Assembly (NCBI GenBank): GCA_035304345.1
Contig: DATGQE010000025.1
Coordinates: 51,195 to 115,194, forward strand
Reading direction: 5' to 3'
Length of the DNA: 64,000 nt
Source of the DNA: IDS-8 sp035304345
GTDB taxonomy: Bacteria > Pseudomonadota > Gammaproteobacteria > Steroidobacterales > Woeseiaceae
In this document: positions 33,552 to 42,486 of the stretch, piece after piece
Layout of the letters: each line of letters begins with the position of its first letter
Numbering within the stretch: position 1 is the first letter of the stretch
Made by a program: the position numbers and the translations under genes
Notes under the pieces: model-generated
Databases searched by the model: none
What the model saw: only the letters and a program-made list of their open reading frames with translations
Told to the model about the DNA's origin: nothing

Positions 33552-35225
33552 TCAGGCGCGCGGCATCAGCGGCGGCAGCTCGACGGCCGGTCCGCGCCCG
33601 CGGGATTCCTCCCCGAGCCTGAGGCTGCCGAGCGCGCGTGCGAGCGCGCTCCCGTCCCACGCCGTGCCGCCGGGCCCGTAGCTGCATTCGGAAAGGCGCA
33701 GGAGCTCCTCGCGCGCCGCGCCCGACACGCGGCTCGCGATCTCGCCGATGCTGCGCGGCGGACGCTCCGGCCACTGCAGCCGCGCCCACTTGAGGAGCGC
33801 GTTCCGCGTCTCGCGCACGTCGCCGCGCTCGGCCGCGCGACGCGCGACGCGCAGGAACGACGCCTTCAGGCGCGCCGCGGGCGGGTGCTGCCCGGACTCC
33901 GCCGGTTCCCGCTCGGGACGCTTCGAGCGCCACCACGCGAGCACGGTCGCGAGCCACAGGCAGGCGAGCCCGATGCTCAGGTTCCGCCACGGCAGGGATT
34001 CCGCCGGCGCCGCGACGGCCTGCTCTGCCTGCGCAGCCGGGCGCGCCGCCACGGACTGGCTCGGCAGCGCATCCGCCGACGGCGCGACGGTGAGCGTTCG
34101 TGCCGGCAGGGTCGCGACCCGCCAACGCCGTTCCCGCGTGTCCCACCATGGGACCTCGACGGGCGGCAGCTCGACGTCGCCCGCGTCGACGGCGATGATC
34201 GCGTACTGCTCGCGGCGCGTGGCGCGGATGCCGTCGCCGGTCGCCGCGACCTGCAGGTCGGGCTTATCGGGATAGACCTTGAGGCCGGCGGCGCCGGGCG
34301 GCTCGAGCACGGGAAGCTGCGTCGAGAGCTGGCCGACCGCGTCGATCGTGATGCGCCGCGTGACCGGCTCGCCGGCGGGCAGGCCGACCGGCTCGCGCGA
34401 CCATTCCTCGCTGATGGCGACGGATTTCGCCGGGAACCACGCCGCGTCCGGGTGCCCGGGCGGCGGCGGCGGGATGGGCTGCACCTCGACGTCGATGGGA
34501 TCGGACTTGAAGACCTTGCGTCCCGTGATGCGCCCGTCGCGCAACACGCGGGCTTCGAACAACGCCGGCGCGATGTGCAGCTCGCCGCTCGCCTGCGGGA
34601 AGAGCGCATAAACGCGTTCGACGACGTTGTAGTTCTTCCCCTCGATGATCGAGTCGTAGGTCTTGTCTTCGCCGGCCACGAGCTCCACGAGCACGTCGAC
34701 GCCGCTGATCTCGGGCTCGATGAGGCGTGCCTGCCGCGTGTGCACCGCGCGGTACACCTTCACCTTGTAGAGCACCTGCGCCTGCACCCAGGTCGTGGGG
34801 AAATCGACCTCCGCGAGCACGAACACGTCCGACTCGCCCGGCTGCACCTGCTTCACCGGCGCGATGTGTATCGGGATCGGCCGGCTCTGCTCGCCGCCGA
34901 TCGTGATCGGCGGGATCACGAAATCGCCGGCATCCTTAGCCATCAGCACGTAGGTCCAGGTGCGGATGCGGCTGATCTCGCCGTTGACGATGGTCGTGTT
35001 TCGCAGCTCGCTGCGCGAGAGCACGTAGAAATCCTTCTGCAGCGCGGAGTCCTCGGGCTCGAGGTCGACCGCCGTGTCGACCGTGACCTCCAGCGTGAAC
35101 GACTCGTTGAGCTCGACGTCGTTGCGGTCGATCCTCGCCACCACCGCCGCGCTCGCCGGCATGGACGCCAGGAGCCATGCCACGACGCAGGCCAATGCCG
35201 CCGCGAACCGCGCTCCCGCCTTCAT
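33552..35225 (-). CDS. batD: BatD-like protein
   Basis: The product (about 557 aa) has a signal peptide (SMPASAAVVA), an extended beta-rich periplasmic BatD domain (SFTLEVTVDT, FVIPPITIGGEQSRPIPI, VDVEVQPIP-like strands) and a single transmembrane helix near LSIGLACLWLATVLAWW, followed by a cytosolic helical tail. It is the last gene of the MoxR/Bat operon, where BatD is thought to anchor the VWA proteins. The ATG at 35225 was preferred with GGAGG 11 bases upstream; a GTG at 35243 would add six residues. The upstream gene ends at 35253. Confidence 0.87.
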   Translation of the reverse strand: MKAGARFAAALACVVAWLLASMPASAAVVARIDRNDVELNESFTLEVTVDTAVDLEPEDSALQKDFYVLSRSELRNTTIVNGEISRIRTWTYVLMAKDAGDFVIPPITIGGEQSRPIPIHIAPVKQVQPGESDVFVLAEVDFPTTWVQAQVLYKVKVYRAVHTRQARLIEPEISGVDVLVELVAGEDKTYDSIIEGKNYNVVERVYALFPQASGELHIAPALFEARVLRDGRITGRKVFKSDPIDVEVQPIPPPPPGHPDAAWFPAKSVAISEEWSREPVGLPAGEPVTRRITIDAVGQLSTQLPVLEPPGAAGLKVYPDKPDLQVAATGDGIRATRREQYAIIAVDAGDVELPPVEVPWWDTRERRWRVATLPARTLTVAPSADALPSQSVAARPAAQAEQAVAAPAESLPWRNLSIGLACLWLATVLAWWRSKRPEREPAESGQHPPAARLKASFLRVARRAAERGDVRETRNALLKWARLQWPERPPRSIGEIASRVSGAAREELLRLSECSYGPGGTAWDGSALARALGSLRLGEESRGRGPAVELPPLMPRA

Positions 35226-35252
35226 CACCCGGTCATCCTCCACTGCATCTGC

Positions 35253-37061
35253 TCACCAGGGATCCGCCGATTCGTACCACAGCGCGTTGCCGTCCTGGTC
35301 CACTCCCTGGCGCTGGTACTGGTACCGGAACTTGCGCCGCAGCAGGCCGCCCGGATCGTCCGGAATGCGGCGCAGCCACTGCTCCATCGCCTGGGCGCGT
35401 TCCTGCTCGCGGCGCGCCGCCGCGAGCGCCGCGGGATCCTGCACCTCCCCGGGCTGGCCCTCGGCCTGGCGCGCCTCGGCTTCGCGCGCGGCCCGCTCGA
35501 GCGCCTCGCGCAGCGCCTCGAGGTCGTCCGGGTCCGTCGGCTCGCCGTCGCGCGGCGCGCTGGTCGCGTCTTCCTGCCCGTCGCCTTCGCCGCTGCTCGA
35601 CTGCTCCGCCTGCTGCCCGGCCGACTGGCTGCTGCCGTCGTTCGCGCCCTCGCCCTGTTCCCCGGGGTTCGGCTCGCTGCCCTGCTCGCCCGTGCCCTGC
35701 TGCTGTTCGAGCAGCCGCTTGACGAGGTCGCGGTTGTAGGCCGCGTCCTCGTCATCCGGGTCGAGCTCGAGCGTGCGCTCCCACGCGGCGATCGCCTCGG
35801 CGAACTTCCCCTGCCGCGCCAGCGCATTGCCGAGATTGTAGAGCCCGTCGGGGTCCTCGCGGCCGCTGAACGCCGCCGCGCTCTCGCGCCAGTGCCCGGC
35901 CCGGTACTCGGCGACGCCGCGCCAGGCGGGGTCCTCGAACAGGCGGCCGGCCTCCGCGGCCTGCCCCGCCTCGAGCGCCGCGCGGCCCTGCTGGTCGGGT
36001 GTCCGCCACAGGTCCTGCCACTCGAATGCCTGTGCCGCGCCGCCCGGCGGCACCAGCCAGACGAGCGCGAGCAGCACCCAGCCGCGGCGGAACGCCAGCG
36101 CGGCGATCGGCAGCAGCACGAGCAGGAGCCACGGGCCTTCGTCACGCCACTGGTCGGTCACGAGCTCGTCGTCGCCGCCGAGCGCGACGCCCGGCCCGAG
36201 ATCCCCGATCGCGAGGCGCTCGAGATCCGCGCTGTCGGTGGTCATGACCGAGAAGCGGCCGCCACCCGCCTCGGCGAGCTTCCCGAGCCCGGCCGGGTCG
36301 AGCCTGGGCACGGCGATCTGCCCGCTCCAGTCGGTGACGAAGCCGCCGCCGGGCTCCGGGATCGGCGCGCCGTCGAGCGTCCCGATGCCGAGGACGGACA
36401 GGCGGTGCCCGGCAGCCTTCAGCTCCTTCGCCGCGTCCAGCGCCGCGGGCGTCACACCCCCGTCGGTCACGAGGAGCACGCGCCCTTCGCCGATGCCGGC
36501 CTGCTGCAGGAGCTGCCGGCTCTTCTCGATGGCCGCCGCGGCGTTACTGCCCTGGCTCGGCATGATGTCGGTGGACAGGCTGCCCATCAGCGCCGCGATC
36601 GTGTCGCTATCCGTCGTCAGCGGCGTGACCGTGAACGCGTTGCCGGAGTACACGACCAGCGCCGTCTGGCCGCTGTGCCGGTGCTCCAGCACGTCGAGCA
36701 CCTTGAGCTTGGCCCGGGCGAGCCGGCTCGGGGAGACGTCTTCGGCATCCATCGACCGCGACAGGTCGAGCGCGATCACCATCGCCTGCCCGGAGCGGTA
36801 CACCGGTTGCTCGATGCGCTCCCAGGCGGGGCCGGCGAGCGCGATGGCCGCGATGCTGCCGCCGCAACCCAAAAGCCACCAGCGCCAGTCGATGCCCTGC
36901 TCGCGCGCCCGCGCCAGCACGTGCGGCTGCAGCGCCGGGTCGATCACGGTCAGCCAGCTTCCCGGGCGGAGCCGCCGCCGCGCGGCGTACCACGCGAACG
37001 CGATCACGAGCGGCACGGCGAGCAGCCACTCCGGCCGCAGGAAGTGGAACTCAGCCGGCAT
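35253..37061 (-). CDS. batB: BatB-BatC fusion: VWA domain plus TPR and acidic linker
   Basis: The 602-aa product begins with two N-terminal membrane helices (about 10-25 and 63-80), then a von Willebrand A domain with the MIDAS motif ALDLSRSMDAED and VVYSGNAFTVTPLTTD, then further helices (about 310-340). After FEWQDLWRTPDQQG comes a TPR segment (LYNLGNALARQGKFAEAIAAWERTLELDPDDEDAAYN) and a low-complexity Gln/Gly/Glu/Ser stretch. BatB and BatC are separate proteins in many bacteria. The operon is linked to stress tolerance and metal-dependent chaperoning by MoxR, but its exact role is unresolved. It overlaps batA by 11 bases. Confidence 0.88.
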   Translation of the reverse strand: MPAEFHFLRPEWLLAVPLVIAFAWYAARRRLRPGSWLTVIDPALQPHVLARAREQGIDWRWWLLGCGGSIAAIALAGPAWERIEQPVYRSGQAMVIALDLSRSMDAEDVSPSRLARAKLKVLDVLEHRHSGQTALVVYSGNAFTVTPLTTDSDTIAALMGSLSTDIMPSQGSNAAAAIEKSRQLLQQAGIGEGRVLLVTDGGVTPAALDAAKELKAAGHRLSVLGIGTLDGAPIPEPGGGFVTDWSGQIAVPRLDPAGLGKLAEAGGGRFSVMTTDSADLERLAIGDLGPGVALGGDDELVTDQWRDEGPWLLLVLLPIAALAFRRGWVLLALVWLVPPGGAAQAFEWQDLWRTPDQQGRAALEAGQAAEAGRLFEDPAWRGVAEYRAGHWRESAAAFSGREDPDGLYNLGNALARQGKFAEAIAAWERTLELDPDDEDAAYNRDLVKRLLEQQQGTGEQGSEPNPGEQGEGANDGSSQSAGQQAEQSSSGEGDGQEDATSAPRDGEPTDPDDLEALREALERAAREAEARQAEGQPGEVQDPAALAAARREQERAQAMEQWLRRIPDDPGGLLRRKFRYQYQRQGVDQDGNALWYESADPW

Positions 37062-38085
37062 CGGCCCTCATCCTCCCGAGCACGGGCCGGGGCAGGCCGG
37101 CGAGCAGGGAACCGAGCGCGAGCAGCCCCGCGAGCGCGAACGCGCCGCCCAGCGGCCAGTGGTACAGCGCCTGCACCGGCCGGAACCCCGCCTCCGGCTC
37201 GGCGACCGGCTCGAGCTCGTCGAGCAGGCGGTAGATCTCCTGCAGCGCGGAGGTGTCGCGCGCGCGGAAGTAATGGCCGCCGGTCATGGAGGCGATGCGC
37301 GTCAGCGTCGCCTCGTCGAGGTCGGCGGACGGGTTGACGCTGCGCAGGAGCCCGGTGACCGAGGGCACCATCATCTGGTCGGCGCCGATGCCGATCGTGT
37401 ACACGCGCAGGCCGATCTCGGCGGCGAGCTCCGCGGCCTTCAGGGGATCGATCTCGCCGGCGGTGTTCGCGCCGTCGGTCAGCAGGATCAGTACCTGCTC
37501 GCTGGCCTCGGCGCCCTGCTCGTACAGGCGCTTCACCGCGAGCGTGATCGCGTCGCCGATCGCCGTCTTCTCGCCGGCGAGCCCGATGAACGCTTCCATG
37601 AGCAGCGTGGTGACGGTGTCGCGGTCCAGCGTGAGCGGCGCCTGCAGGTACGCCCGCTCGCCGAACAGGATGAGGCCGATGCGATCGCCCTGGCGGCGGC
37701 GGATGAAGTCGGCGGCGACCGCCTTGGTGGCGGTCAGGCGATCGACGCGCCGGCCGCCGAGCTCGAAGTCCTTCGCGTCCATGCTGCCCGACAGGTCGAC
37801 CGCGAGCATGAGGTTGCGGCCGGAGACGGGAAGCTGCACGTCGTCGCCCACCCGCTCCGGGCGGGCCGCGGCGACGACGAGCAGGATCCAGGCGGCCGTG
37901 GCCAGCCAGGAGCGCCAATTGAGGAGCTGCTCGGCGTCCGAGCGATCGGCGAGCACCTCGAACGCGCCGAGGTCCGGCACCCGCAGGCCGGCCTCGCCCT
38001 GCTGCGCCGCGCGCGGCAGGAGCGCGCGCAGGATGAACGGCAGCGGCAGCGCGAGGAACACCCAGGGCCACGCGAAAGACCACAT
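37051..38085 (-). CDS. batA: BatA-like VWA-domain membrane protein
   Basis: The product (344 aa) starts with WSFAWPWVFLALPLPFILRALLP, a first membrane helix, then a second near SWLATAAWILLVVAAARPE, a VWA domain with the MIDAS motif AVDLSGSMDAKDF and LILLTDGANTAGEIDP, and a C-terminal helix (ALAGLLALGSLLAGLP). This is the standard Aerotolerance-operon BatA topology, with the VWA domain on the periplasmic side. The ATG at 38085 overlaps the DUF4381 stop (TGATG), so the proteins are co-translated. Confidence 0.9.
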   Translation of the reverse strand: MWSFAWPWVFLALPLPFILRALLPRAAQQGEAGLRVPDLGAFEVLADRSDAEQLLNWRSWLATAAWILLVVAAARPERVGDDVQLPVSGRNLMLAVDLSGSMDAKDFELGGRRVDRLTATKAVAADFIRRRQGDRIGLILFGERAYLQAPLTLDRDTVTTLLMEAFIGLAGEKTAIGDAITLAVKRLYEQGAEASEQVLILLTDGANTAGEIDPLKAAELAAEIGLRVYTIGIGADQMMVPSVTGLLRSVNPSADLDEATLTRIASMTGGHYFRARDTSALQEIYRLLDELEPVAEPEAGFRPVQALYHWPLGGAFALAGLLALGSLLAGLPRPVLGRMRADAG

Positions 38086-38582
38086 CACGACGCCTCCGGC
38101 AGCGGCGTCAGGAGCCGCCGGCGCACCGCCTCGACCAGGCCCTCGACGTCCACGTCCCTGTGCTCCCGGGCGCGCGCGGGATCGCGATACGGCAGCGCGG
38201 ACAGGGCCCGTCCCGGTCCGCACGAGAACGGCTGCTGCTCGAGCCCGCGATCGAGCCACTCGAGCCAGGCCGGGCCGGTCAGCCCGGCCACTTCCGCCCG
38301 CGGCGCGTACGCCAGCATGGCGCGGCGCAAAAGCTGCGAGAGCGCGCTCGCGAGCCGGGCGAGGTCGCGGTCGGCGGCGTAGGCGGCTTCGAGGCGCGCG
38401 AGCTCGGCGAGCGCGAGCCGGCGCGCGGCGTTCCTCCGGCGGCGCAGGTGGAGCACGCGCCAGGCGAGCAGCAGGGCGACGAGGACGAGCGCCAGCAGGA
38501 TCCACCAGCCGGGCGCGAGCGGCCACCAGCCGACCGGGTCGGGCAGGTGCAGGTCCCTGAGTGGCAAGGTCTCCGGGTTCAT
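38085..38582 (-). CDS. DUF4381 domain-containing protein
   Basis: The 165-aa product has one N-terminal membrane helix (WWILLALVLVALLLAWRVLHL) after a short MNPETLPLRDLHLPDPVGWWPLAPG lead, and a cytosolic helical tail. This is the DUF4381 pattern found in MoxR/Bat operons of Proteobacteria between DUF58 and batA. It overlaps the DUF58 gene by 4 bases (ATGA) and batA by 1 base. The function is not known; an adaptor between MoxR/DUF58 and the VWA proteins is an inference from its invariant location. Confidence 0.88.
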   Translation of the reverse strand: MNPETLPLRDLHLPDPVGWWPLAPGWWILLALVLVALLLAWRVLHLRRRRNAARRLALAELARLEAAYAADRDLARLASALSQLLRRAMLAYAPRAEVAGLTGPAWLEWLDRGLEQQPFSCGPGRALSALPYRDPARAREHRDVDVEGLVEAVRRRLLTPLPEAS

Positions 38583-39535
38583 GCTCTCGTGAGCGCCGGT
38601 CGCGGCCGCCGGCCGAGGGCCTCCTTCAGCACCGCGACCGGATCCTCGTCGGTCGACAGCGGCAGGAGGTGAGCCCCGTAACGGCGGCAGAATGCCTCGA
38701 CGGTTTCACGTCGCCTGATGAAGCGGCGCGCGTAATCGTCGCGCGCCGCCCGCGCGTAGGTCTCGATGGACAGCTCCGTCGCCCCGGAGAGCACGCGGTA
38801 GCGCCCCGGCGGGGGCGACTGGCGTTCCAGGCGGTCGCTGACGAGCACGGCCAGCACCTCGCTGTGCCGCGCGACACCCGCGAGATACGACTGCGCCGCG
38901 CGGGAAAAATCCGTGAAATCGCTCAAGATCGCCACCAGCGTGCCGGGACGGGCGACGCGGCGCAACGCCGCCATCGCCTCGGTGAACGGGGATCCGGCCG
39001 GGGCGCGCGGCTCCGCCTGCCGCCCGGGCCAGTCCGCGTGCTCCACGAGCTCGTGCACGAACCGGAGCGCCGCCTGGCGCCCGAGCCTCGGCTTCACCTC
39101 GCGCTCCGTCGTATCGCCGTAGATCAGGCCGCCCAGGCGGTCCCCGCGGTGGTGGGCCGCCCAGGCCAGGAGCGCGGCGGCACGGCTCGCGACCACGGAC
39201 TTGTAGCTCCCGCGGGTCGCGAAATGCATCGAGCTTCTCAAATCGACCATGACGAGGACCGGGCGTTCACGCTCCTCGCGGAACAGCTTGGTGTAGGCCT
39301 GGGTGCTGCGGGCCGTCACCCGCCAGTCGATGTTGCGCGGATCGTCGCCCGGCTGGTACGGCCGCGACTCGTCGAACTCCATGCCGCGGCCGCGGAAATG
39401 GGAAACGTAGGCGCCGGTGGTCAGCGAGTTGACGCGCAGGACCTCGAGGGCGACCAGGCGCGCGGGGCCGGCGAGGCGGATCAGCTCCGCCTGGCTCACG
39501 CTCACGGGCGAGGTTTCGGGCTCAGCAGCGGGCAC
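38579..39535 (-). CDS. DUF58 domain-containing protein
   Basis: The 318-aa protein has the DUF58 core: RGMEFDESRPYQPGDDPRNIDWRVTARSTQAYTKLFREERERPVLVMVDLRSSM, in which the last part is a VWA-like MIDAS (DLRSS). No membrane segment is present. DUF58 proteins accompany MoxR ATPases and may be their substrates or partners. The start is GTG at 39535, supported by GGAGG 5 bases upstream. It overlaps the DUF4381 gene by 4 bases and lies 100 bp downstream of moxR. Confidence 0.9.
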   Translation of the reverse strand: MPAAEPETSPVSVSQAELIRLAGPARLVALEVLRVNSLTTGAYVSHFRGRGMEFDESRPYQPGDDPRNIDWRVTARSTQAYTKLFREERERPVLVMVDLRSSMHFATRGSYKSVVASRAAALLAWAAHHRGDRLGGLIYGDTTEREVKPRLGRQAALRFVHELVEHADWPGRQAEPRAPAGSPFTEAMAALRRVARPGTLVAILSDFTDFSRAAQSYLAGVARHSEVLAVLVSDRLERQSPPPGRYRVLSGATELSIETYARAARDDYARRFIRRRETVEAFCRRYGAHLLPLSTDEDPVAVLKEALGRRPRPALTRA

Positions 39536-39635
39536 TTTCCCTCCGGCGGCGCCGGGCGGTCATGCGCCCGCCCCGCTCGCGCCTGGACCTTGCAGGGACC
39601 ATGCCGGATTGCGCACGGGGCCCCTCACGCCGTCC

Positions 39636-40604
39636 TCACGGCACGCCGACCGCGTCGAGGATGCGCTCGACGACCGAGTCCGCCGTGACGCCGTCGGCCT
39701 CCGCCTCGAACGACAGCACGATGCGGTGCCGCAGCACGTCCGGGGCGACGTCCTGGATGTCCTCGGGCGCCACGTAGTCGCGGCCCGCGAGCCAGGCCCG
39801 GGCGCGGGCCGTGCGGTCGATGCCCATGCACGCCCGCGGGCTCGCGCCGTAGAGAACCTGCCCGGCGAGCGACGGGTCGACCGCCCCGGGATCGCGGGTC
39901 GCGACGACGACGTTGACGATGTACTGCTCGAGCTCGTCGGCGAGATACAGATCGAGTATGGCACGGCGCGCTTCCATCACCGCGCTCTCGGACAGAAGCT
40001 CCTCCGGGCGGAACGGGTCGCGCTTGCCGGCCTTCGCCTCCTCGCGGTTCAGCACCAGGATGCGGCGCTCGTCCTCGATCGCGGGGTAACCGACTTTCAC
40101 GTGCAGCAGGAAACGGTCGAGCTGCGCTTCCGGCAGCGGGTACGTGCCCTCCTGCTCGATCGGGTTCTGGGTGGCCATCACCATGAACAGGCGCGACAGC
40201 GGGTAGCTCTTCTCGCCCACCGTGATCTGCCGCTCCTCCATCGCCTCGAGCAGCGCCGACTGCACCTTCGCCGGCGCGCGGTTGATCTCGTCGGCGAGGA
40301 TCAGGTTGTGGAACAGCGGACCCTTGCGGAACTCGAAGCGGCCGTCCTGCGGCCGGTAGATCTCGGTGCCGGTGAGGTCGGCCGGCAGCAGGTCCGGCGT
40401 GAACTGGAGGCGGTGGAAATCGCCCTCGATGCTTTCCGCCAGCACCTTGATGGCGCGGGTCTTGGCGAGGCCCGGCGCACCCTCGACCAGCAGGTGCCCG
40501 TCGCACAGGAGCGCGATCAGCATGCGGTTGATCAAATGCGCCTGTCCGACGATCAGGCGGCTGGCGTGCGCTTCCAGCCGCTGGAACTGCTCTGCAAGGG
40601 TCAT
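39636..40604 (-). CDS. MoxR-family AAA+ ATPase
   Basis: The 322-aa product has a Walker A motif of the MoxR type (LLVEGAPGLAKTRAIK), Walker B NLILADEINRAPAKVQSALLEAMEE, sensor 1 MATQNPIEQEGTYPLPEAQLDRF and sensor 2 YGASPRACMGIDRTARA. MoxR ATPases are helical-insert AAA+ chaperones that mature or insert cofactors into VWA-containing complexes. As first gene of the overlapping moxR-DUF58-DUF4381-batA-batB/C-batD operon it is likely the energy-using component. GGAG lies 7 bases before the ATG. It diverges from the DUF192 gene. Confidence 0.95.
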   Translation of the reverse strand: MTLAEQFQRLEAHASRLIVGQAHLINRMLIALLCDGHLLVEGAPGLAKTRAIKVLAESIEGDFHRLQFTPDLLPADLTGTEIYRPQDGRFEFRKGPLFHNLILADEINRAPAKVQSALLEAMEERQITVGEKSYPLSRLFMVMATQNPIEQEGTYPLPEAQLDRFLLHVKVGYPAIEDERRILVLNREEAKAGKRDPFRPEELLSESAVMEARRAILDLYLADELEQYIVNVVVATRDPGAVDPSLAGQVLYGASPRACMGIDRTARARAWLAGRDYVAPEDIQDVAPDVLRHRIVLSFEAEADGVTADSVVERILDAVGVP

Positions 40605-40691
40605 CGGGCACTCCGGATCCGGGAAGCGGGAGATTCTAGCAATTTGCCGCCCCTGGCCAACGCGGCCCCCGGATCGGCAATAATGCCCCCT

Positions 40692-41180
40692 ATGACAACG
40701 GCCGCGGCGTTTCGCTCACTCGGCCGGGCCGCCGCCCGGGTCGGCCTGCTGCTGTTGGCATTCGTGTCCGCCGCCGTCGCCGACGATGCGGCCGAGCTGT
40801 CCGCCGCTTTCGGGCGGGACACGATCGTGATCGAGGCGGAGCACGGGACCTGCTACCGCTTCGACGTCTGGGTGGCCACGACGCCCGCGCAGCACCGGCG
40901 CGGCCTCATGTTCGTGCGCGAGCTGCCGCGCTTCGCGGGCATGCTGTTCGTGTACGAAGACGACGCTCTCAGGTCGATGTGGATGAAGAACACCTACATC
41001 CCGCTCGACATCCTGTTCATCCGCGCCGACGGCAGCGTCGCGTCGATCGCGAAGCGCACCGAGCCGCTGTCGCTCGCGTCGATCGCCGCGAGCGAGCCGG
41101 TCCGCTACGTGCTCGAGCTCAACGCCGGCGTGACCGGCGACCTCGGCATCGTGCCGGGCAGCATCGTCCGCATCCCCTGA
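40692..41180 (+). CDS. DUF192 family exported protein
   Basis: The 162-aa protein has a signal peptide (VSAAVADDA) and the DUF192 signature: FDVWVATTPAQHRRGLMFVRELP, GMLFVYEDDALRSMWMKNTYIPLDILFIRADGSV and YVLELNAGVTGDLGIVPGS. The family (structural relative TM1668) is common and of unknown function, usually periplasmic in Gammaproteobacteria. The ATG at 40692 was selected by the signal peptide; an ATG at 40683 adds three residues. An AATAAT box (40679-40684) directly upstream could make the transcript leaderless. Confidence 0.88.
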   Translation: MTTAAAFRSLGRAAARVGLLLLAFVSAAVADDAAELSAAFGRDTIVIEAEHGTCYRFDVWVATTPAQHRRGLMFVRELPRFAGMLFVYEDDALRSMWMKNTYIPLDILFIRADGSVASIAKRTEPLSLASIAASEPVRYVLELNAGVTGDLGIVPGSIVRIP

Positions 41181-41186
41181 CCGCGC

Positions 41187-42374
41187 CTACGGGAGTACCT
41201 TGGCGATCGACTCGGCGAGGTAGCCGACGTTCGCGTGCGTGATGCCGGCGACGTTGATGCGGCTCGAATCCACCATGTAGATGCCGAACTCGCTCTTCAG
41301 GCGCGCGACCTCCGCGGCGCCGAGGCCGAGGAAGGAGAACATGCCCTTCGCACGCACGACGTGCGAGAAATCGTGCCGCGGCGCGCTGTCGCGCAACGCA
41401 TCGACGAACAGCACGCGCATGTCGCGCAGCCGGTCGCGCATCTCCGTGAGCTCGGACAGCCATCGAGCGCGCAGCTCGCCGTCTCCCAGGATGCACGCGA
41501 CGACCGCGGCCCCGTGGTCGGGCGGCATCGAGTACAGCGTGCGCACGATGTTGAACGCCTGGCTCCTGACGACGGCGCTGTGCGCGGCTTCTGCCGACAC
41601 GATGGAGAGGCTGCCGACCCGCTCGCGGTAGAGCCCGAAGTTCTTCGAGCACGACGCCGCCACCAGCATCTCCGGCACGCGGCCGAAAAGGTGGCGCACG
41701 GCGAACGCGTCCTCTTCCAGCCCTTCCGCGAAGCCCTGGTACGCCACGTCGACGAACGGCACGAGGCGACGCGCGACGATCACGTCCCCGACCTCGCGCC
41801 ACTGCTCGGGCGACAGGTCCATGCCCGTCGGGTTGTGGCAGCAGCCGTGCAGCAGCACGACGTCGCCCTCGGGCACCCGCTCGAGCGCGGCGAGCATCTC
41901 GTCGAAGCGCACGGCTGCCTCGCCCGCGCGGTAGTACGGGTAGGTCTCGAGCCGGATGCCGGCGCCGCCGAGCAGGGGCACGTGATTTCCCCAGGTCGGG
42001 TCGCTGACCCAGATGCGCACGTCGGGACGGGCCCGCAGCATGAGCCCCGCCGCGATGCGCAACGCACCCGAGCCGCCGGGTGCCTGCAGCGTCACCACGC
42101 GCGGGTCGTTTGCCGCCGCGTCACCGAAGAGGAGCGCCTGGATGTGGCGGTTGAAAGCGGGATCTCCCCCGGAGCCGATGTAGGTCTTCGTGGTCTGCGT
42201 CTCGACCAGTCGCCGTTCCGCTTCCTTCACGGCCGCGAGCACCGGCGTCTCACCCTCTGAGTTGCGGTACACGCCGACGCCGAGGTCGATTTTCTCCGCC
42301 CGCGGGTCCTCGTTGTACTCCGCGATCAGGCGCAGGATCGCGTCCGCGGGCAGCGCTTCCAGTCTTTCGAACAA
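41187..42374 (-). CDS. Aspartate/aromatic aminotransferase (class I)
   Basis: The 395-aa protein aligns with AspC/TyrB from its first residues (FERLEALPADAILRLIAEYNEDPRAEKIDLGVGVYRN). The PLP lysine is Lys244 in SCSKNFGLYRERVG; HGCCHNPTGMD and the C-terminal DSSRINVAGI supply the cofactor Asn and the carboxylate-binding Arg. It transfers amino groups between aspartate or aromatic amino acids and 2-oxoglutarate. The start is TTG at 42374, which fits the family's N-terminus exactly and has GGAGAA upstream. Whether it prefers aspartate or aromatic substrates cannot be decided from these residues. Confidence 0.93.
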   Translation of the reverse strand: MFERLEALPADAILRLIAEYNEDPRAEKIDLGVGVYRNSEGETPVLAAVKEAERRLVETQTTKTYIGSGGDPAFNRHIQALLFGDAAANDPRVVTLQAPGGSGALRIAAGLMLRARPDVRIWVSDPTWGNHVPLLGGAGIRLETYPYYRAGEAAVRFDEMLAALERVPEGDVVLLHGCCHNPTGMDLSPEQWREVGDVIVARRLVPFVDVAYQGFAEGLEEDAFAVRHLFGRVPEMLVAASCSKNFGLYRERVGSLSIVSAEAAHSAVVRSQAFNIVRTLYSMPPDHGAAVVACILGDGELRARWLSELTEMRDRLRDMRVLFVDALRDSAPRHDFSHVVRAKGMFSFLGLGAAEVARLKSEFGIYMVDSSRINVAGITHANVGYLAESIAKVLP

Positions 42375-42402
42375 CAGAATTCTCCGGTGAGCAGCAGCAC
42401 AC

Positions 42403-42460
42403 CGCCGGAGCGTGCGCGGACGGGCGACGCGGTCGCCCGTCGCCCGCCGGCGCTCCGGCG
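42403..42460 (-). terminator. Nested double-stem structure after the HiPIP gene
   Basis: An outer 10-bp stem (42403-42412 with 42451-42460) encloses an inner 10-bp stem (42419-42428 with 42432-42441) closed by a GCG loop. It lies between the HiPIP stop and the aminotransferase start, in the minus direction. No U-tract follows, so it may be a strong pause or transcript-stabilising structure rather than a classical terminator. Confidence 0.5.
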
Positions 42461-42486
42461 AGATGCCTTATCGAATCATGGCCGGG

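Noticed and set aside
33885..37337. An 1150-codon open frame on the plus strand across batD and batB.
   Set aside because: Antisense to the Bat genes; composition Arg/Ala/Gly with no motifs.
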